A DNA stretch of 64,000 nt, taken from assembly GCF_014656215.1 (NCBI RefSeq), contig NZ_BNBZ01000004.1, positions 186,001 to 250,000 on the forward strand, given 5' to 3'. Below the pieces are notes generated by a model. The model made no database searches and was not told the origin of the DNA. It worked only from the letters and a program-made list of their open reading frames with translations. This DNA is from Streptomyces zaomyceticus (GTDB lineage Bacteria; Actinomycetota; Actinomycetes; Streptomycetales; Streptomycetaceae). Every line of letters begins with the position of its first letter. Positions within the stretch are counted from its first letter, which is position 1. A program made the translations under genes and the position numbers. Positions 51,534-60,771 of this stretch are shown in pieces.

Positions 51534-52346
51534 ATGTCTGAGTCCCGCAAGACGGACGACAAGACGGACCATGCCTCGTCCCACACGCTTCTGGAAGGGC
51601 GGCTCGGCTATCAGCTCGAGTCCGCCCTTCTGGTGCGTGCGCTGACCCATCGTTCGTACGCGTACGAGAACGGCGGTCTGCCCACCAACGAGCGTCTGGA
51701 GTTCCTCGGGGACTCCGTGCTCGGCCTGGTGGTCACGGACACGCTGTACCGGACCCACCCCGACCTGCCGGAAGGCCAGCTGGCCAAACTGCGGGCCGCG
51801 GTGGTCAACTCGCGTGCGCTGGCGGACGTGGGGCGCGGACTCGAACTCGGCTCCTTCATCCGGCTCGGCCGGGGCGAAGAGGGCACGGGCGGTCGGGACA
51901 AGGCGTCCATCCTCGCCGACACCCTTGAAGCGGTGATCGGCGCGGTCTATCTCGACCAGGGCCTCGATGCGGCGTCCGAGCTGGTGCACCGGCTCTTCGA
52001 CCCGCTGATCGAGAAGTCCTCGAACCTCGGTGCCGGCCTGGACTGGAAGACCAGTCTCCAGGAACTCACCGCGGCCGAGGGCCTGGGTGTGCCGGAGTAC
52101 CTCGTCTCCGAAGAGGGCCCGGACCACGAGAAGACGTTCACTGCTGCCGCCCGCGTCGGTGGTGTCTCGTACGGCACCGGCACCGGCCGCAGCAAGAAGG
52201 AAGCGGAACAGCAGGCGGCGGAGTCCGCGTGGCGCGAGATTCGCGCGGCGGCGGACGAACGCGTGGCGGCGGCGAAGGCCGCGGCCGAGGCGGGTACGGG
52301 AGAGGTCACCGACCCCTCTTCGACCGCCCACCGGGCGTCGGCCTGA
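51534..52346 (+). CDS. rnc: Ribonuclease III
   Basis: This 270-residue protein has the RNase III signature [16 protein letters not shown] (catalytic acidic residues), [15 protein letters not shown], and a C-terminal double-stranded-RNA-binding domain ([43 protein letters not shown]). An Ala-rich tail follows. It processes rRNA and structured mRNA; in S. coelicolor this gene is absB, a global antibiotic regulator. The ATG start has GAGAGG nearby. Confidence 0.96.
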   Translation: MSESRKTDDKTDHASSHTLLEGRLGYQLESALLVRALTHRSYAYENGGLPTNERLEFLGDSVLGLVVTDTLYRTHPDLPEGQLAKLRAAVVNSRALADVGRGLELGSFIRLGRGEEGTGGRDKASILADTLEAVIGAVYLDQGLDAASELVHRLFDPLIEKSSNLGAGLDWKTSLQELTAAEGLGVPEYLVSEEGPDHEKTFTAAARVGGVSYGTGTGRSKKEAEQQAAESAWREIRAAADERVAAAKAAAEAGTGEVTDPSSTAHRASA

Positions 52347-52366
52347 CGGCCGCATCCCTCGCTTCC

Positions 52367-52396
52367 CGAGAACCCCGCCCCAGGGCGGGGTTCTCG
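52367..52396 (+). terminator. yceD-rpmF-rnc operon terminator
   Basis: A perfect 14-bp stem CGAGAACCCCGCCC/GGGCGGGGTTCTCG with a CA loop, followed by TCTTTT: a canonical intrinsic terminator. Confidence 0.95.
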
Positions 52397-52473
52397 TCTT
52401 TTCCCGTCCTTCTCGCGGGCTCGCCCCCGGTAGGGTTGAACCGCTGTCGAAGACGTTCGTCCGGAGGAGTCCC

Positions 52474-53358
52474 GTGCCCGAGCTGCCCGAGGTCGAGGTC
52501 GTCCGGCGCGGACTGGAACGCTGGGTCGCCGGGCGGACCGTGACCGAGGTCGAGGTGCTGCACCCGAGGGCCGTACGGCGCCATCCGGGGGGCGGCGCGG
52601 ACTTCGCGGCCCGGCTGGAGGGGCAGCGCTTCGGGGTGGCGCGGCGGCGCGGCAAGTACCTCTGGCTGCCGCTGGCCGACACCGGCACCTCCGTCCTCGG
52701 ACACCTCGGCATGAGCGGACAGCTGCTCGTCCAGCCGGAGGAGGCCGCCGACGAGAAGCACCTCCGCATCCGCATCCGTTTCGCGGCGTCCGACAGCGAC
52801 TCCGCCGCGGGCACCACCGGCACGGAGCTCCGCTTCGTCGACCAGCGCACCTTCGGCGGTCTCTCGCTCCACGACCAGACTCCCGACGGACTGCCGGACG
52901 TCATCGGGCACATCGCCCGTGACCCGCTGGACCCCGAGTTCGACGACGCCGCGTTCCAGAGCGCGCTGCGGCTGCGCCGTACGACGGTCAAGCGGGCTCT
53001 CCTGGACCAGTCGCTGATCAGCGGGGTCGGGAACATCTACGCCGACGAGGCGCTCTGGCGGTCCCGGCTGCACTACGACCGGCCGACCGCCACCCTGACC
53101 CGACCGCGCTCGGCGGAACTCCTCGGGCACGTCCGGGACGTGATGAACGCGGCCCTCGAGGTCGGCGGCACCAGCTTCGACAGCCTCTATGTGAACGTCA
53201 ACGGCGAGTCCGGCTACTTCCACCGCTCGCTCGACGCCTATGGGCGCGAGGACGAGCCGTGCCACCGGTGCGGTACGCCGATGCGGCGCCGGGCGTGGAT
53301 GAACCGTTCCAGCTACTTCTGCCCGCGCTGCCAGCGCCCGCCGCGCACGAGCGTCTGA
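52474..53358 (+). CDS. mutM: Formamidopyrimidine-DNA glycosylase (MutM/Fpg)
   Basis: This 294-residue protein has the catalytic N-terminus P-E-L-P-E, Lys in [10 protein letters not shown], the H2TH region ([22 protein letters not shown]) and a C-terminal zinc finger CHRCGTP...FCPRCQ. It excises 8-oxoguanine and formamidopyrimidines. GGAGGAG precedes the GTG. A region of about 25 residues ([13 protein letters not shown]) is a small actinobacterial insertion. Confidence 0.96.
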   Translation: MPELPEVEVVRRGLERWVAGRTVTEVEVLHPRAVRRHPGGGADFAARLEGQRFGVARRRGKYLWLPLADTGTSVLGHLGMSGQLLVQPEEAADEKHLRIRIRFAASDSDSAAGTTGTELRFVDQRTFGGLSLHDQTPDGLPDVIGHIARDPLDPEFDDAAFQSALRLRRTTVKRALLDQSLISGVGNIYADEALWRSRLHYDRPTATLTRPRSAELLGHVRDVMNAALEVGGTSFDSLYVNVNGESGYFHRSLDAYGREDEPCHRCGTPMRRRAWMNRSSYFCPRCQRPPRTSV

Positions 53359-53418
53359 CGCTCCGACGCCGGCGCGGTCCCGGGTGTCGACCCGGCCCGA
53401 CGCGCCGATCCGGCCCCG

Positions 53419-53516
53419 GGCTCAGGCGCTGACCCCGGGCCCTGGGCGCGGGCCCTGGGCTCAAGCGCAGGCGTGGGCTCGGACTCAAGCGCGGGCGCGG
53501 CCTCGGGCTCAGGCGC
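53419..53516. repeat. Four dispersed copies of GGCTCARGCGC
   Basis: Copies lie at 53419, 53458, 53481 (GGACTCAAGCGC) and 53506 in the GC-rich convergent space between mutM and the HxlR gene. The last overlaps the final codons of the HxlR gene. Confidence 0.7.
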
Positions 53517-53904
53517 CGACGGGAGCCTCGCGCTCCGCGTCGTAACTCTCCCGGGCCGCCTCGACCTGCGGCATCCGGCCCTCCACCAGCTCGATCAGAC
53601 CGATCAGCCGCTCCGCGATCTCGCGGCCGAGCGGGGTGAGCCGGTAGTCGACCCGCGGCGGGTTGGTCGGCTGCGCCTCGCGATGGACCAGGCCGTCGCG
53701 CTCCAGGGCGTGCAGGGTCTGGGACAGCATCTTCTCGCTCACGCCGTCGACCCGGCGCCGCAGCTCGTTGAACCGGAACGTCCCGTCGTGCAGGGCGCCC
53801 AGCGTCAGGCTTCCCCAGCGGCCCGTCACATGCTCCAGCGTGCCGCGCGAGGGACAGGCCCGCGCGAACACGTCGTAGGCGAGGTCGTCAGTCATGCCCT
53901 CCAC
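53509..53904 (-). CDS. HxlR-family transcriptional regulator
   Basis: This 131-residue winged-helix protein has the HxlR hallmarks: an early Cys (RACPSRGTLEHVTGRWGSLTLGAL), FNELRRRVDGVSEKMLSQTLHALERDGLV (recognition helix) and YRLTPLGREIAE. The Cys suggests sensing of oxidants or electrophiles, such as quinones. It is divergent from a flavodoxin-like quinone-reductase gene. GTG 53904 (GGGAG upstream) or ATG 53895 is the start. Confidence 0.93.
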   Translation of the reverse strand: MEGMTDDLAYDVFARACPSRGTLEHVTGRWGSLTLGALHDGTFRFNELRRRVDGVSEKMLSQTLHALERDGLVHREAQPTNPPRVDYRLTPLGREIAERLIGLIELVEGRMPQVEAARESYDAEREAPVGA

Positions 53905-53936
53905 CGTACTCCCGCGCAGCGCTCACTGCCAGGAGT

Positions 53937-53980
53937 GCGCTAACCATAGGGTTGCGCTATCGAAAAGTTAGTGCTGTACT
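53937..53980. promoter_or_regulatory. Divergent operator and flavoprotein promoter
   Basis: GCGCTAACC-ATAG-GGTTGCGC (53937-53957) is a palindrome with one extra T. It overlaps TTGCGC (53952-53957), which with a 17-nt spacer and TGTACT (53975-53980) could be the promoter of the flavodoxin-like gene. Binding by the adjacent HxlR protein is the simple inference. Confidence 0.5.
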
Positions 53981-54016
53981 TCTGGTCGTCCCCCAGACCT
54001 GTTCGAGGAGCCCCTT

Positions 54017-54601
54017 GTGACCACCCCCGTCGTCTCCATCGCCTACCACTCCGGCTACGGCCACACCGCCGTCCTGGCCGAGGCCGTCCGCGACGGCGCC
54101 GCCGACGCGGGCGCCACCGTCCACCTGATCAAGGTCGACGGGATCACCGAGGCCGAGTGGGAGCTGCTCGACTCCTCCGACGCGATCGTCTTCGGCTCCC
54201 CGACCTACATGGGCACCGCCTCCGGGGCGTTCCACCAGTTCGCCGAGGCCTCCTCGAAGCGCTGGTTCGCCGACGCGTGGCTGGACAAGCTCGCCGCCGG
54301 CTTCACCAACTCCGGTTCCAAGAGCGGCGACAAGCTGCACACCCTGCAGTTCTTCCAGACCCTCGCCGGCCAGCACGGCATGACCTGGATCAACCTCGGC
54401 CTCAAGCCCGGCTGGAACACCAGCGACTCCTCCGAGAACGACCTCAACCGCCTCGGCTTCTTCTCCGGCGCCGGTGCCCAGACGTTCAGCGACCTCGGCC
54501 CCGAGGGCGTCCACAAGGCGGATGTCGCCACCGCCGAGCACCTCGGTCGCCGCGTCGCCCTGACCACCCGTACCTTCGTGGCCGGAAAGGCCGCCGCCTG
54601 A
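54017..54601 (+). CDS. Flavodoxin-fold NAD(P)H:quinone oxidoreductase-like protein (WrbA/FMN reductase)
   Basis: This 194-residue protein has an FMN-phosphate loop YHSGYGHTAVLAEAV near the N-terminus, FGSPTYMGTASGAFHQF (flavodoxin/WrbA signature) and GFFSGAGAQTF. WrbA-like enzymes reduce quinones by two electrons. The GTG start has GAGGAG 6 nt upstream. The divergent HxlR gene suggests redox-dependent induction. Confidence 0.9.
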   Translation: MTTPVVSIAYHSGYGHTAVLAEAVRDGAADAGATVHLIKVDGITEAEWELLDSSDAIVFGSPTYMGTASGAFHQFAEASSKRWFADAWLDKLAAGFTNSGSKSGDKLHTLQFFQTLAGQHGMTWINLGLKPGWNTSDSSENDLNRLGFFSGAGAQTFSDLGPEGVHKADVATAEHLGRRVALTTRTFVAGKAAA

Positions 54602-54677
54602 CGCGTCGGCAGTCGCTTCGGCGCACGCTCGGGTGCGCGGTTCGGCGCGTACGACGACAGGTGCTCCGGTACGCGAA

Positions 54678-54710
54678 AGGGCCCCGTCACCTTCCCGGTG
54701 ACGGGGCCCT
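54678..54710. terminator. Terminator between the flavoprotein and CAP genes
   Basis: A perfect 14-bp stem AGGGCCCCGTCACC with its complement and a TTCCC loop, serving both convergent genes. Confidence 0.92.
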
Positions 54711-54740
54711 TCGTGCGCGTGTGTCAGCCGCCCCGCCGGC

Positions 54741-55691
54741 TCAGCGGCCGAAGTCCTGGGTCCACCAGGGGCCGCCGTCAGCGAAGTGGACGCCGACGCC
54801 GAGGGTGGTGAACTCGCAGTTCAGGATGTTGGCGCGGTGACCGTCGCTGTTCATCCAGGACTCCATCACCGCCGCCGCGTCCGCCTGGCCGCGGGCGATG
54901 TTCTCGCCGCCCAGGCCCGTGATGCCCGCCTGCTCCGCGCGCGCCCACGGGGTGTCCCCGTCAGGGTCCGTGTGGTCGAAGAAGCCGCGGGCGGCCATGT
55001 CCGCGCTGAACGCCCCGGCGAGCGCCGCGAGCCGCGCGTCCGCACTGACCGGCGTGCAGCCCACCTTGGCGCGCTCGACGTTGACCAGACGGAGGACCTC
55101 CGCCTCGGCGGCCACGCCGCGGTCGGCGGTGGAGGGGGCCGAGGTCTTCTCGACCGGCGCCTCGGTCGTCGGGTCCGGCTTCGGCGCGGGGGCCTTCGTG
55201 GACGGCGCGGTCGTGACCCTCGGGACGGCGGGCTTGGTCCTCGCGACCTTCGTCGGGGTCGGCGTGGGCTTCGGGGTCGCCTTGGGCGTGGCCTTCGGCG
55301 TCGCCTTCGGGGTCGGCTTCCTGGAGGGGGTGGCCGACGGCGCGGCCGCCTTGCCGGTGTCCGTACCCGTGCTCGCCCTGGTGCGGGTGGTGCCCGAGTC
55401 GCCGGCCGGGGTCTGCGTGGACCCGCCCTGCGTCGTCAGCTCCGGGGCCTGCCGGGACTGAACCGGGCGCTCGCTCGTGCCGGCGCTGCCGACCGTGAAC
55501 GTGTCCCCGCCCGGGAGCAGGCCCGAGGCGACGGCGACCGCGCCGAGCGCGACGGCCGCGGAGGCTCCGAGCAGGCCGGTACGCACGGGCGCACCGCGCC
55601 GCTTGCGGCGGGTACCCCGCTGCCGGCGGTCCGTGCCCTCCGCGTAGTCTTCTGCGGCGGGTGCGGCTCCGGCGCGACGGTGGCGTCCCAT
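54741..55691 (-). CDS. CAP/SCP-domain extracellular protein with N-terminal anchor
   Basis: This 316-residue protein has a basic cytoplasmic start (RRQRGTRRKRRG) and a membrane/signal helix (LLGASAAVALGAVAVASGLL near 40-60). A Pro/Thr/Lys linker with PKAT repeats (about 120-160) precedes a CAP domain from about 195: VLRLVNVERAKVGCTPV, HTDPDGDTPWARAEQAG, GENIARG and SDGHRANILN. Bacterial CAP proteins are often cell-wall associated and of unknown activity. The ATG 55691 has GGAAGG upstream. Confidence 0.9.
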   Translation of the reverse strand: MGRHRRAGAAPAAEDYAEGTDRRQRGTRRKRRGAPVRTGLLGASAAVALGAVAVASGLLPGGDTFTVGSAGTSERPVQSRQAPELTTQGGSTQTPAGDSGTTRTRASTGTDTGKAAAPSATPSRKPTPKATPKATPKATPKPTPTPTKVARTKPAVPRVTTAPSTKAPAPKPDPTTEAPVEKTSAPSTADRGVAAEAEVLRLVNVERAKVGCTPVSADARLAALAGAFSADMAARGFFDHTDPDGDTPWARAEQAGITGLGGENIARGQADAAAVMESWMNSDGHRANILNCEFTTLGVGVHFADGGPWWTQDFGR

Positions 55692-55860
55692 CTGGTCTGC
55701 CTTCCTCTGCTGGTCCTGCTGGCCTTTGCTGATCTTTGCTGTCGGTACCGTTTGCGGCCCGCCAGTCGAACAGTGCGCCCCCGAACGGGTGAGGCGTGTT
55801 CGGTCGGGACTGTAGTCCATGAGCGGCGGGGGCGATGTGCTGATCTGGCAATCCGCCCGT

Positions 55861-55872
55861 TAGCGTGCAGGC
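55861..55872 (+). promoter_or_regulatory. acyP -10 box placed for a leaderless transcript
   Basis: TAGCGT (55861-55866) is exactly 6 nt before the ATG with no ribosome site. Confidence 0.5.
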
Positions 55873-56154
55873 ATGAGCGACGACGTACGGATGACCGCCT
55901 GGGTGCGCGGCCGGGTACAGGGAGTGGGCTTCCGCTGGTTCACCAGGGCAAACGCACTGGAGATCGGAGGCCTGGTGGGCTTCGCCCTGAACCTCGACGA
56001 CGGCCGGGTGCAGATCGTGGCCGAAGGGGCGCGTGAGAATTGCCACCGTCTGCTCGCCTGGCTCCACTCCGACGACACACCCGGGCGAGTGGACGGCGTC
56101 ACTGAGATCTGGGCCACCCCGCGCGGCGGATACGACGGCTTCGCCATCCGCTGA
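55873..56154 (+). CDS. acyP: Acylphosphatase
   Basis: This 93-residue protein has the active-site loop [13 protein letters not shown] (catalytic Arg) and [17 protein letters not shown] (catalytic Asn), the full acylphosphatase fold. It hydrolyses acyl phosphates. It precedes smc as in other Streptomyces, with only one small gene between them. Confidence 0.95.
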   Translation: MSDDVRMTAWVRGRVQGVGFRWFTRANALEIGGLVGFALNLDDGRVQIVAEGARENCHRLLAWLHSDDTPGRVDGVTEIWATPRGGYDGFAIR

Positions 56155-56170
56155 CGATCACGCTCCGACA

Positions 56171-56193
56171 CCTCTCCCGGTGACCGGGAGAGG
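56171..56193 (+). terminator. acyP terminator
   Basis: CCTCTCCCGG-TGA-CCGGGAGAGG is a perfect 10-bp stem, 16 nt after the stop. Confidence 0.88.
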
Positions 56194-56382
56194 CGCCGCG
56201 CGGACGCGCCGTAACAGGTGTCCGACGGGGAAAGCTCCTGGTGGTTGCCAAGAAGCGCCCGTCATGGAAGGCTGCCGGACAAGGAAGATCGCGACGCCCC
56301 GAGGCACCGAGTCTGCGAGGCCCCGCCGCCCCCTGAGCGGCTGTGGACTCCTCGGTAGCCCCTTCGTACGGGCGTGATCGTG

Positions 56383-56393
56383 TTGACCGTCAA
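56383..56393 (+). promoter_or_regulatory. TTGAC-C-GTCAA palindrome, candidate -35/operator of the small coiled-coil gene
   Basis: TTGACCGTCAA is a perfect inverted repeat whose left half is an ideal -35 (TTGACC). No good -10 follows at 16-18 nt (GACTCT at 17). It lies in the 390-nt gap 56155-56543, which otherwise holds only the acyP terminator. Confidence 0.4.
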
Positions 56394-56543
56394 ACTTTTT
56401 GGTGAGACTCTGGAATCCCCGCGCACCTTAGCTGTTTGGCAGTGGAACCGGCACGACGAGCAGTACTGCCGAGCACCGCGGGTGCGAAATCCCTCACGAC
56501 CCAACCGCTTCGGTCGGTCACTCATTGTGGAGGACCATCCATC

Positions 56544-56762
56544 ATGGCAAAGGCGCTTCTCGGTTACGTCGGCGGCTCCGACCCGCGACTCCTCGCCGAG
56601 ATGCGACGGCTTCAGCAGCGCGTCCAGGACCTGGAATCCGAGCTGGTACGGATCCAGTCCGAGAACGACTCGCTTGCCGCTGCCGCCGCTCAGCACCAGG
56701 GAGAGTCACTGCTGAACAGCATCGACCTCGACGTACCCCAGGCGGAGCCTGCGCTCACCTGA
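56544..56762 (+). CDS. Small coiled-coil protein between acyP and smc
   Basis: This 72-residue protein (MAKALLGYVGGSDPRLLAEMRRLQQRVQDLESELVRIQ...) begins with a conserved-looking KALLGYVGGSDP segment. A leucine-heptad helix follows and then an acidic tail. It has no Cys, signal or membrane helix. GGAGG lies 10 nt before the ATG. I take it to be a conserved actinobacterial protein of unknown function; position beside smc suggests, but does not prove, a chromosome-related role. Confidence 0.8.
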   Translation: MAKALLGYVGGSDPRLLAEMRRLQQRVQDLESELVRIQSENDSLAAAAAQHQGESLLNSIDLDVPQAEPALT

Positions 56763-56897
56763 CACTCAGCCCCTCGGGGCCAGGTGGGAAACACTCTCGC
56801 CGGCACGGCCGGCTCGGAAACATCGCGTCGGCACGGCTGACCGCACACTCATGACGGCACAGCCGACTGGACACCCAGCCGACAGAGCCGGGCATGC

Positions 56898-56919
56898 AAG
56901 GGACGCTTCGGCGTCCCTT
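56898..56919 (+). terminator. Intrinsic terminator before smc
   Basis: AAGGGACGC-TTCG-GCGTCCCTT followed by CTTTCTTT: stable stem, tetraloop and T-rich tract. Confidence 0.92.
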
Positions 56920-57010
56920 CTTTCTTTCACCCGCCGTTTCCCCCCTGTCCCACCTCTCCTCACCCGAGGATCTGCCCTGCACCTTCGCGGGTGAAACGCA
57001 CACGCCCCGG

Positions 57011-57023
57011 TAGAGTCCCCGGG
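57011..57023 (+). promoter_or_regulatory. smc -10 box placed for a leaderless transcript
   Basis: TAGAGT (57011-57016) lies 7 nt before the conserved GTG start of smc. No ribosome site other than CCGGGG is seen. Confidence 0.45.
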
Positions 57024-60000
57024 GTGCACCTCAAGGCCCTGACCCTCCGCGGATTCAAATCGTTCGCCTCGGCCACGACCCTGCGGTTCGAACCAGGAAT
57101 CACCTGTGTCGTGGGCCCCAACGGATCGGGCAAGTCCAATGTCGTGGACGCCCTGTCCTGGGTCATGGGGGAGCAGGGCGCCAAGTCGCTGCGCGGCGGC
57201 AAGATGGAGGACGTCATCTTCGCCGGCACGACCGGGCGCCCGCCGCTCGGCCGTGCCGAGGTCTCCCTCACCATCGACAACTCCGACGGCGCGCTGCCCA
57301 TCGACTACGCCGAGGTCACCCTCACCCGGATCATGTTCCGCGGCGGCAGCAGCGAGTACCAGATCAACGGCGACACCTGCCGGCTGCTCGACTTCCAGGA
57401 CCTGCTCTCCGACTCGGGCATCGGCCGCGAGATGCACGTCATCGTCGGGCAGGGACAGCTCGACTCCGTGCTGCACGCCGACCCGATGGGCCGCCGCGCC
57501 TTCATCGAGGAGGCCGCCGGCGTCCTCAAGCACCGCAAGCGCAAGGAGAAGGCGCTCCGGAAACTGGACGCGATGCAGGCCAACCTCGCACGCGTCCAGG
57601 ACCTCACTGACGAACTGCGCCGCCAGCTCAAGCCCCTCGGCCGCCAGGCCGCCGTCGCGCGCCGCGCCGTCGTCATCCAGGCCGACCTGCGCGACGCGCG
57701 GCTCCGCCTCCTCGCCGACGACCTCGTCCACCTCCAGCGGGCCCTCACCGCCGAGGTCGCCGACGAAGCCGCCCTCCTCGCCCGCAAACAGGCCACCGAG
57801 AACGAGCTCCGGGCAGCGCTCGCCCGCGAGGCCGAGCTCGACGCGGAGGCCCGCGCCCTGGTGCCCCGCGTCGAGCGGGCCCAGCAGAACTGGTACGCCC
57901 TCTCCCAGCTCGCCGAACGCGTCCGCGGCACGGTCTCGCTGGCCGACGCGCGGGTGAAGAGCGCCACCGCCGCACCCGCCGAGGAACGCCGCGGCCGCGA
58001 CCCGGAGGACCTGGAGCGCGAGGCCGCCCGCGTCCGCGAACAGGAGGCGGAGCTGGAAGCCGCCCTGGAGGCGGCCGAGCGCGCCCTCGAGGACACCGTC
58101 GCCCACCGCGCCGAGCTCGAACAGGCTCTGACGGCCGAGGAACGCCGTCTCAAGGACCTCGCCCGCGCCCTCGCCGATCGGCGTGAGGGGCTCGCCCGCC
58201 TCCACGGCCAGGTCAACGCCGCCCGCTCCCGGGCCTCCTCCGCCCAGGCCGAGATCGACCGGCTCGCCGCCGCCCGCGACGAGGCGGGGGACCGGGCGGT
58301 CACCGCCCAGGAGGAGTACGAGCAGCTCAGGGCGGAGGTGGACGGCCTCGACGCGGAGGACACCGAGCAGAGCGAGCGGTACGAGGCCGCCCGCCGCGAA
58401 CTGGCCGAGGCGGAGACCGCGCTGAGCGCCGCCCGCGAGGCCTCCGCCACCGCCGAGCGCCGCCGCGCCGCGACCCGGGCCCGGCACGACACCCTCGCGC
58501 TCGGACTGCGCCGCAAGGACGGCACGGGAGCGCTCCTCACCGCCGGACTCAGCGGGCTCCTCGGCCCGGCGGCCGAGCTCCTCACCGTCACCCCGGGATA
58601 CGAGGTTCCCGTCGCCGCGGCCCTCGGGGCGACCGCCGACGCCGTCGCCGCTTCCGGGCCCTCCGCCGCCGCCGAGGCCCTCCGCCTGCTGCGGAAGCAG
58701 GACGCGGGCCGCGCCTCGCTGCTCCTGGCCGGAGCCCCGGAACCGGATCCCTCCCCCGAGACGCGGCCCACGGCCGAGGGGCACCCGTACGCCGCCGACC
58801 TCGTGCGGGGACCCGAGGACCTCATGGGCGCCGTCCGCCGCCTGCTCGCCGGAATCGTGGTCGTCGGCGATCTGGACGAGGCCGCCGAACTGGTCAGGAC
58901 CCGGCCCGCGCTGACCGCCGTCACCGCCGAGGGCGACCTGCTCGGGGCGCACTTCGCCCAGGGCGGCTCCGCCGGCGCCCCGAGCCTTCTCGAAGTCCAG
59001 GCATCGGTCGCCGAGGCCGCTGCCGAGCTCGAAGAACTGGCAGTGCGGTGCCAGGAGTTGACGGCCGCGCAGCACGCGGCCGACGAGCGCCGCCGCACCG
59101 CCGCCGCGCTCGTCGAGGAACTCGACACCCGCCGCCGTACCGCCGAACGGGAGAAGTCCGCGGTCGCCCAGCAGCTCGGGCGGCTCGCCGGACAGGCCAG
59201 GGGAGCGGCGGGGGAGGCGGAGCGGACCGCGGCGGCCGCCGCCCGCGCCCAGGAGGCCCTGGAGAAGGCGACCGCCGAGGCGGAGGAACTCGCCGAACGG
59301 CTGCTCGTGGCCCAGGAGGCGGCCGCCTTCGGCGACGGCGGGGAGGAGGAGCCGGACACCGCCACCCGCGACCGGCTCGCCATCGACGGCTCCCACGCGC
59401 GCCAGACCGAGATGGAGGCGCGGCTCCAGGTCCGCACCCACGAGGAGCGGGTCAAGGCACTCGCCGGACGGGCCGACTCGCTCGACCGGGCCGCCCGCGC
59501 CGAACGGGAGGCACGTGAGCGGGCCGCGCAGCGCCGGGCACGGCTGCGCCACGAGGAGCGGGTCGCGGGAGCGGTCGCCGCCGGAGCCCGCGGGCTCCTG
59601 GCCCATGTCGAGGTCTCCCTCGTCCGCGCCGAGCGGGAGCGGGTCGCGGCCCAGGCGGCGAGGGCCGACCGGGAGGAGGGCCTGACCGCCGCCCGGACCC
59701 GGGGCAGGGATCTCAAGGCCGAGCTCGACAAGCTGACGGACTCCGTCCACCGGGGCGAGGTGCTCGGCGCGGAGAAGCGGCTCCGGATCGAGCAGCTGGA
59801 GGCGAAGGCCCTGGAGGAGTTCGGTGTGGAGGCGACCGCGCTGGTCTCCGAGTACGGCCCGGAGCAGCCCGTACCGCCCTCGCCCGCCGTCGACGGCGAG
59901 GACGCGGGTGGCGACGAGCCGCGCCCCTTCATCCGATCGGAGCAGGAGAAGCGTCTCAGGGCCGCCGAACGGGCCCACCACCAGCTGGGCAAGGTCAACC

Positions 60001-60578
60001 CGCTGGCCCTCGAGGAGTTCGCGGCCCTGGAGGAGCGGCACCGCTTCCTCTCCGAGCAGCTGGAGGACCTGAGGAAGACCCGGACCGATCTGCTTCAGGT
60101 CGTGAAGGAGGTCGACCTGAGGGTCGAGCAGGTCTTCACCGAGGCGTACCGGGACACGGCCCGTGAGTTCGAGGGCGTCTTCTCCCGGCTCTTCCCGGGC
60201 GGCGAGGGCCGGCTGATCCTCACCGACCCCGACAACATGCTCACCACCGGCGTCGAGGTGGAGGCCCGCCCGCCCGGCAAGAAGGTCAAGCGGCTGTCGC
60301 TGCTCTCCGGCGGCGAGCGCTCGCTGACGGCCGTGGCGCTGCTCGTCTCGATCTTCAAGGCGCGGCCCAGTCCGTTCTATGTGATGGACGAGGTCGAGGC
60401 CGCGCTCGACGACACCAACCTCCAGCGGCTGATCCGGATCATGCAGGAGCTCCAGGAGTCCTCGCAGCTGATCGTGATCACCCATCAGAAGCGGACGATG
60501 GAGGTCGCGGACGCGCTGTACGGCGTGTCGATGCAGGGTGACGGCGTCTCGAAGGTGATCAGCCAGCGACTGCGCTGA
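57024..60578 (+). CDS. smc: Chromosome segregation ATPase SMC
   Basis: This 1184-residue protein has Walker A GPNGSGKSNVVDALSWVMGEQ near residue 33. Two long coiled coils rich in Glu/Arg/Ala follow, with a hinge near 500-650 (GALLTAGLSGLLGPAAELLTV, AAALGATADAVAAS). At the C-terminus are the signature LLSGGERSLTAVALLVSIF and Walker B FYVMDEVEAALDDTN. It condenses and segregates chromosomes with ScpA/ScpB. GTG 57024 gives the conserved start MHLKALTLRGFKSFAS; an earlier in-frame start at 56991 is not preferred. Confidence 0.97.
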   Translation: MHLKALTLRGFKSFASATTLRFEPGITCVVGPNGSGKSNVVDALSWVMGEQGAKSLRGGKMEDVIFAGTTGRPPLGRAEVSLTIDNSDGALPIDYAEVTLTRIMFRGGSSEYQINGDTCRLLDFQDLLSDSGIGREMHVIVGQGQLDSVLHADPMGRRAFIEEAAGVLKHRKRKEKALRKLDAMQANLARVQDLTDELRRQLKPLGRQAAVARRAVVIQADLRDARLRLLADDLVHLQRALTAEVADEAALLARKQATENELRAALAREAELDAEARALVPRVERAQQNWYALSQLAERVRGTVSLADARVKSATAAPAEERRGRDPEDLEREAARVREQEAELEAALEAAERALEDTVAHRAELEQALTAEERRLKDLARALADRREGLARLHGQVNAARSRASSAQAEIDRLAAARDEAGDRAVTAQEEYEQLRAEVDGLDAEDTEQSERYEAARRELAEAETALSAAREASATAERRRAATRARHDTLALGLRRKDGTGALLTAGLSGLLGPAAELLTVTPGYEVPVAAALGATADAVAASGPSAAAEALRLLRKQDAGRASLLLAGAPEPDPSPETRPTAEGHPYAADLVRGPEDLMGAVRRLLAGIVVVGDLDEAAELVRTRPALTAVTAEGDLLGAHFAQGGSAGAPSLLEVQASVAEAAAELEELAVRCQELTAAQHAADERRRTAAALVEELDTRRRTAEREKSAVAQQLGRLAGQARGAAGEAERTAAAAARAQEALEKATAEAEELAERLLVAQEAAAFGDGGEEEPDTATRDRLAIDGSHARQTEMEARLQVRTHEERVKALAGRADSLDRAARAEREARERAAQRRARLRHEERVAGAVAAGARGLLAHVEVSLVRAERERVAAQAARADREEGLTAARTRGRDLKAELDKLTDSVHRGEVLGAEKRLRIEQLEAKALEEFGVEATALVSEYGPEQPVPPSPAVDGEDAGGDEPRPFIRSEQEKRLRAAERAHHQLGKVNPLALEEFAALEERHRFLSEQLEDLRKTRTDLLQVVKEVDLRVEQVFTEAYRDTAREFEGVFSRLFPGGEGRLILTDPDNMLTTGVEVEARPPGKKVKRLSLLSGGERSLTAVALLVSIFKARPSPFYVMDEVEAALDDTNLQRLIRIMQELQESSQLIVITHQKRTMEVADALYGVSMQGDGVSKVISQRLR

Positions 60579-60600
60579 GGAGGGCATCCCCAGCCATCTC

Positions 60601-60686
60601 TTCAAGTGTTGAACTCAAGCCACCTTCTAGTGCTTATTAAGTCACATGACATCGGCTATTGACTTAGAAACTTGAAGGCATAGTCT
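60601..60686 (+). promoter_or_regulatory. glcP promoter region
   Basis: TTGACT (60659-60664), a 16-nt spacer and TAGTCT (60681-60686) form a good promoter in a locally AT-rich stretch. Upstream lies TTCAA-GTG-TTGAA (60601-60613), a perfect inverted repeat that could bind a sugar-responsive regulator. Confidence 0.7.
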
Positions 60687-60771
60687 CTGCAACGTTGCTT
60701 TTACCTTCACGTGGTGGGCGGCGCGATGTTGTGCGCCACTGGAAGGGCTTGCCCCCCACCGAGGAGTCCAT

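Noticed and set aside
56766..60605. A 1279-codon minus-strand frame across smc
   Set aside because: It is antisense to smc, with shadow composition only.
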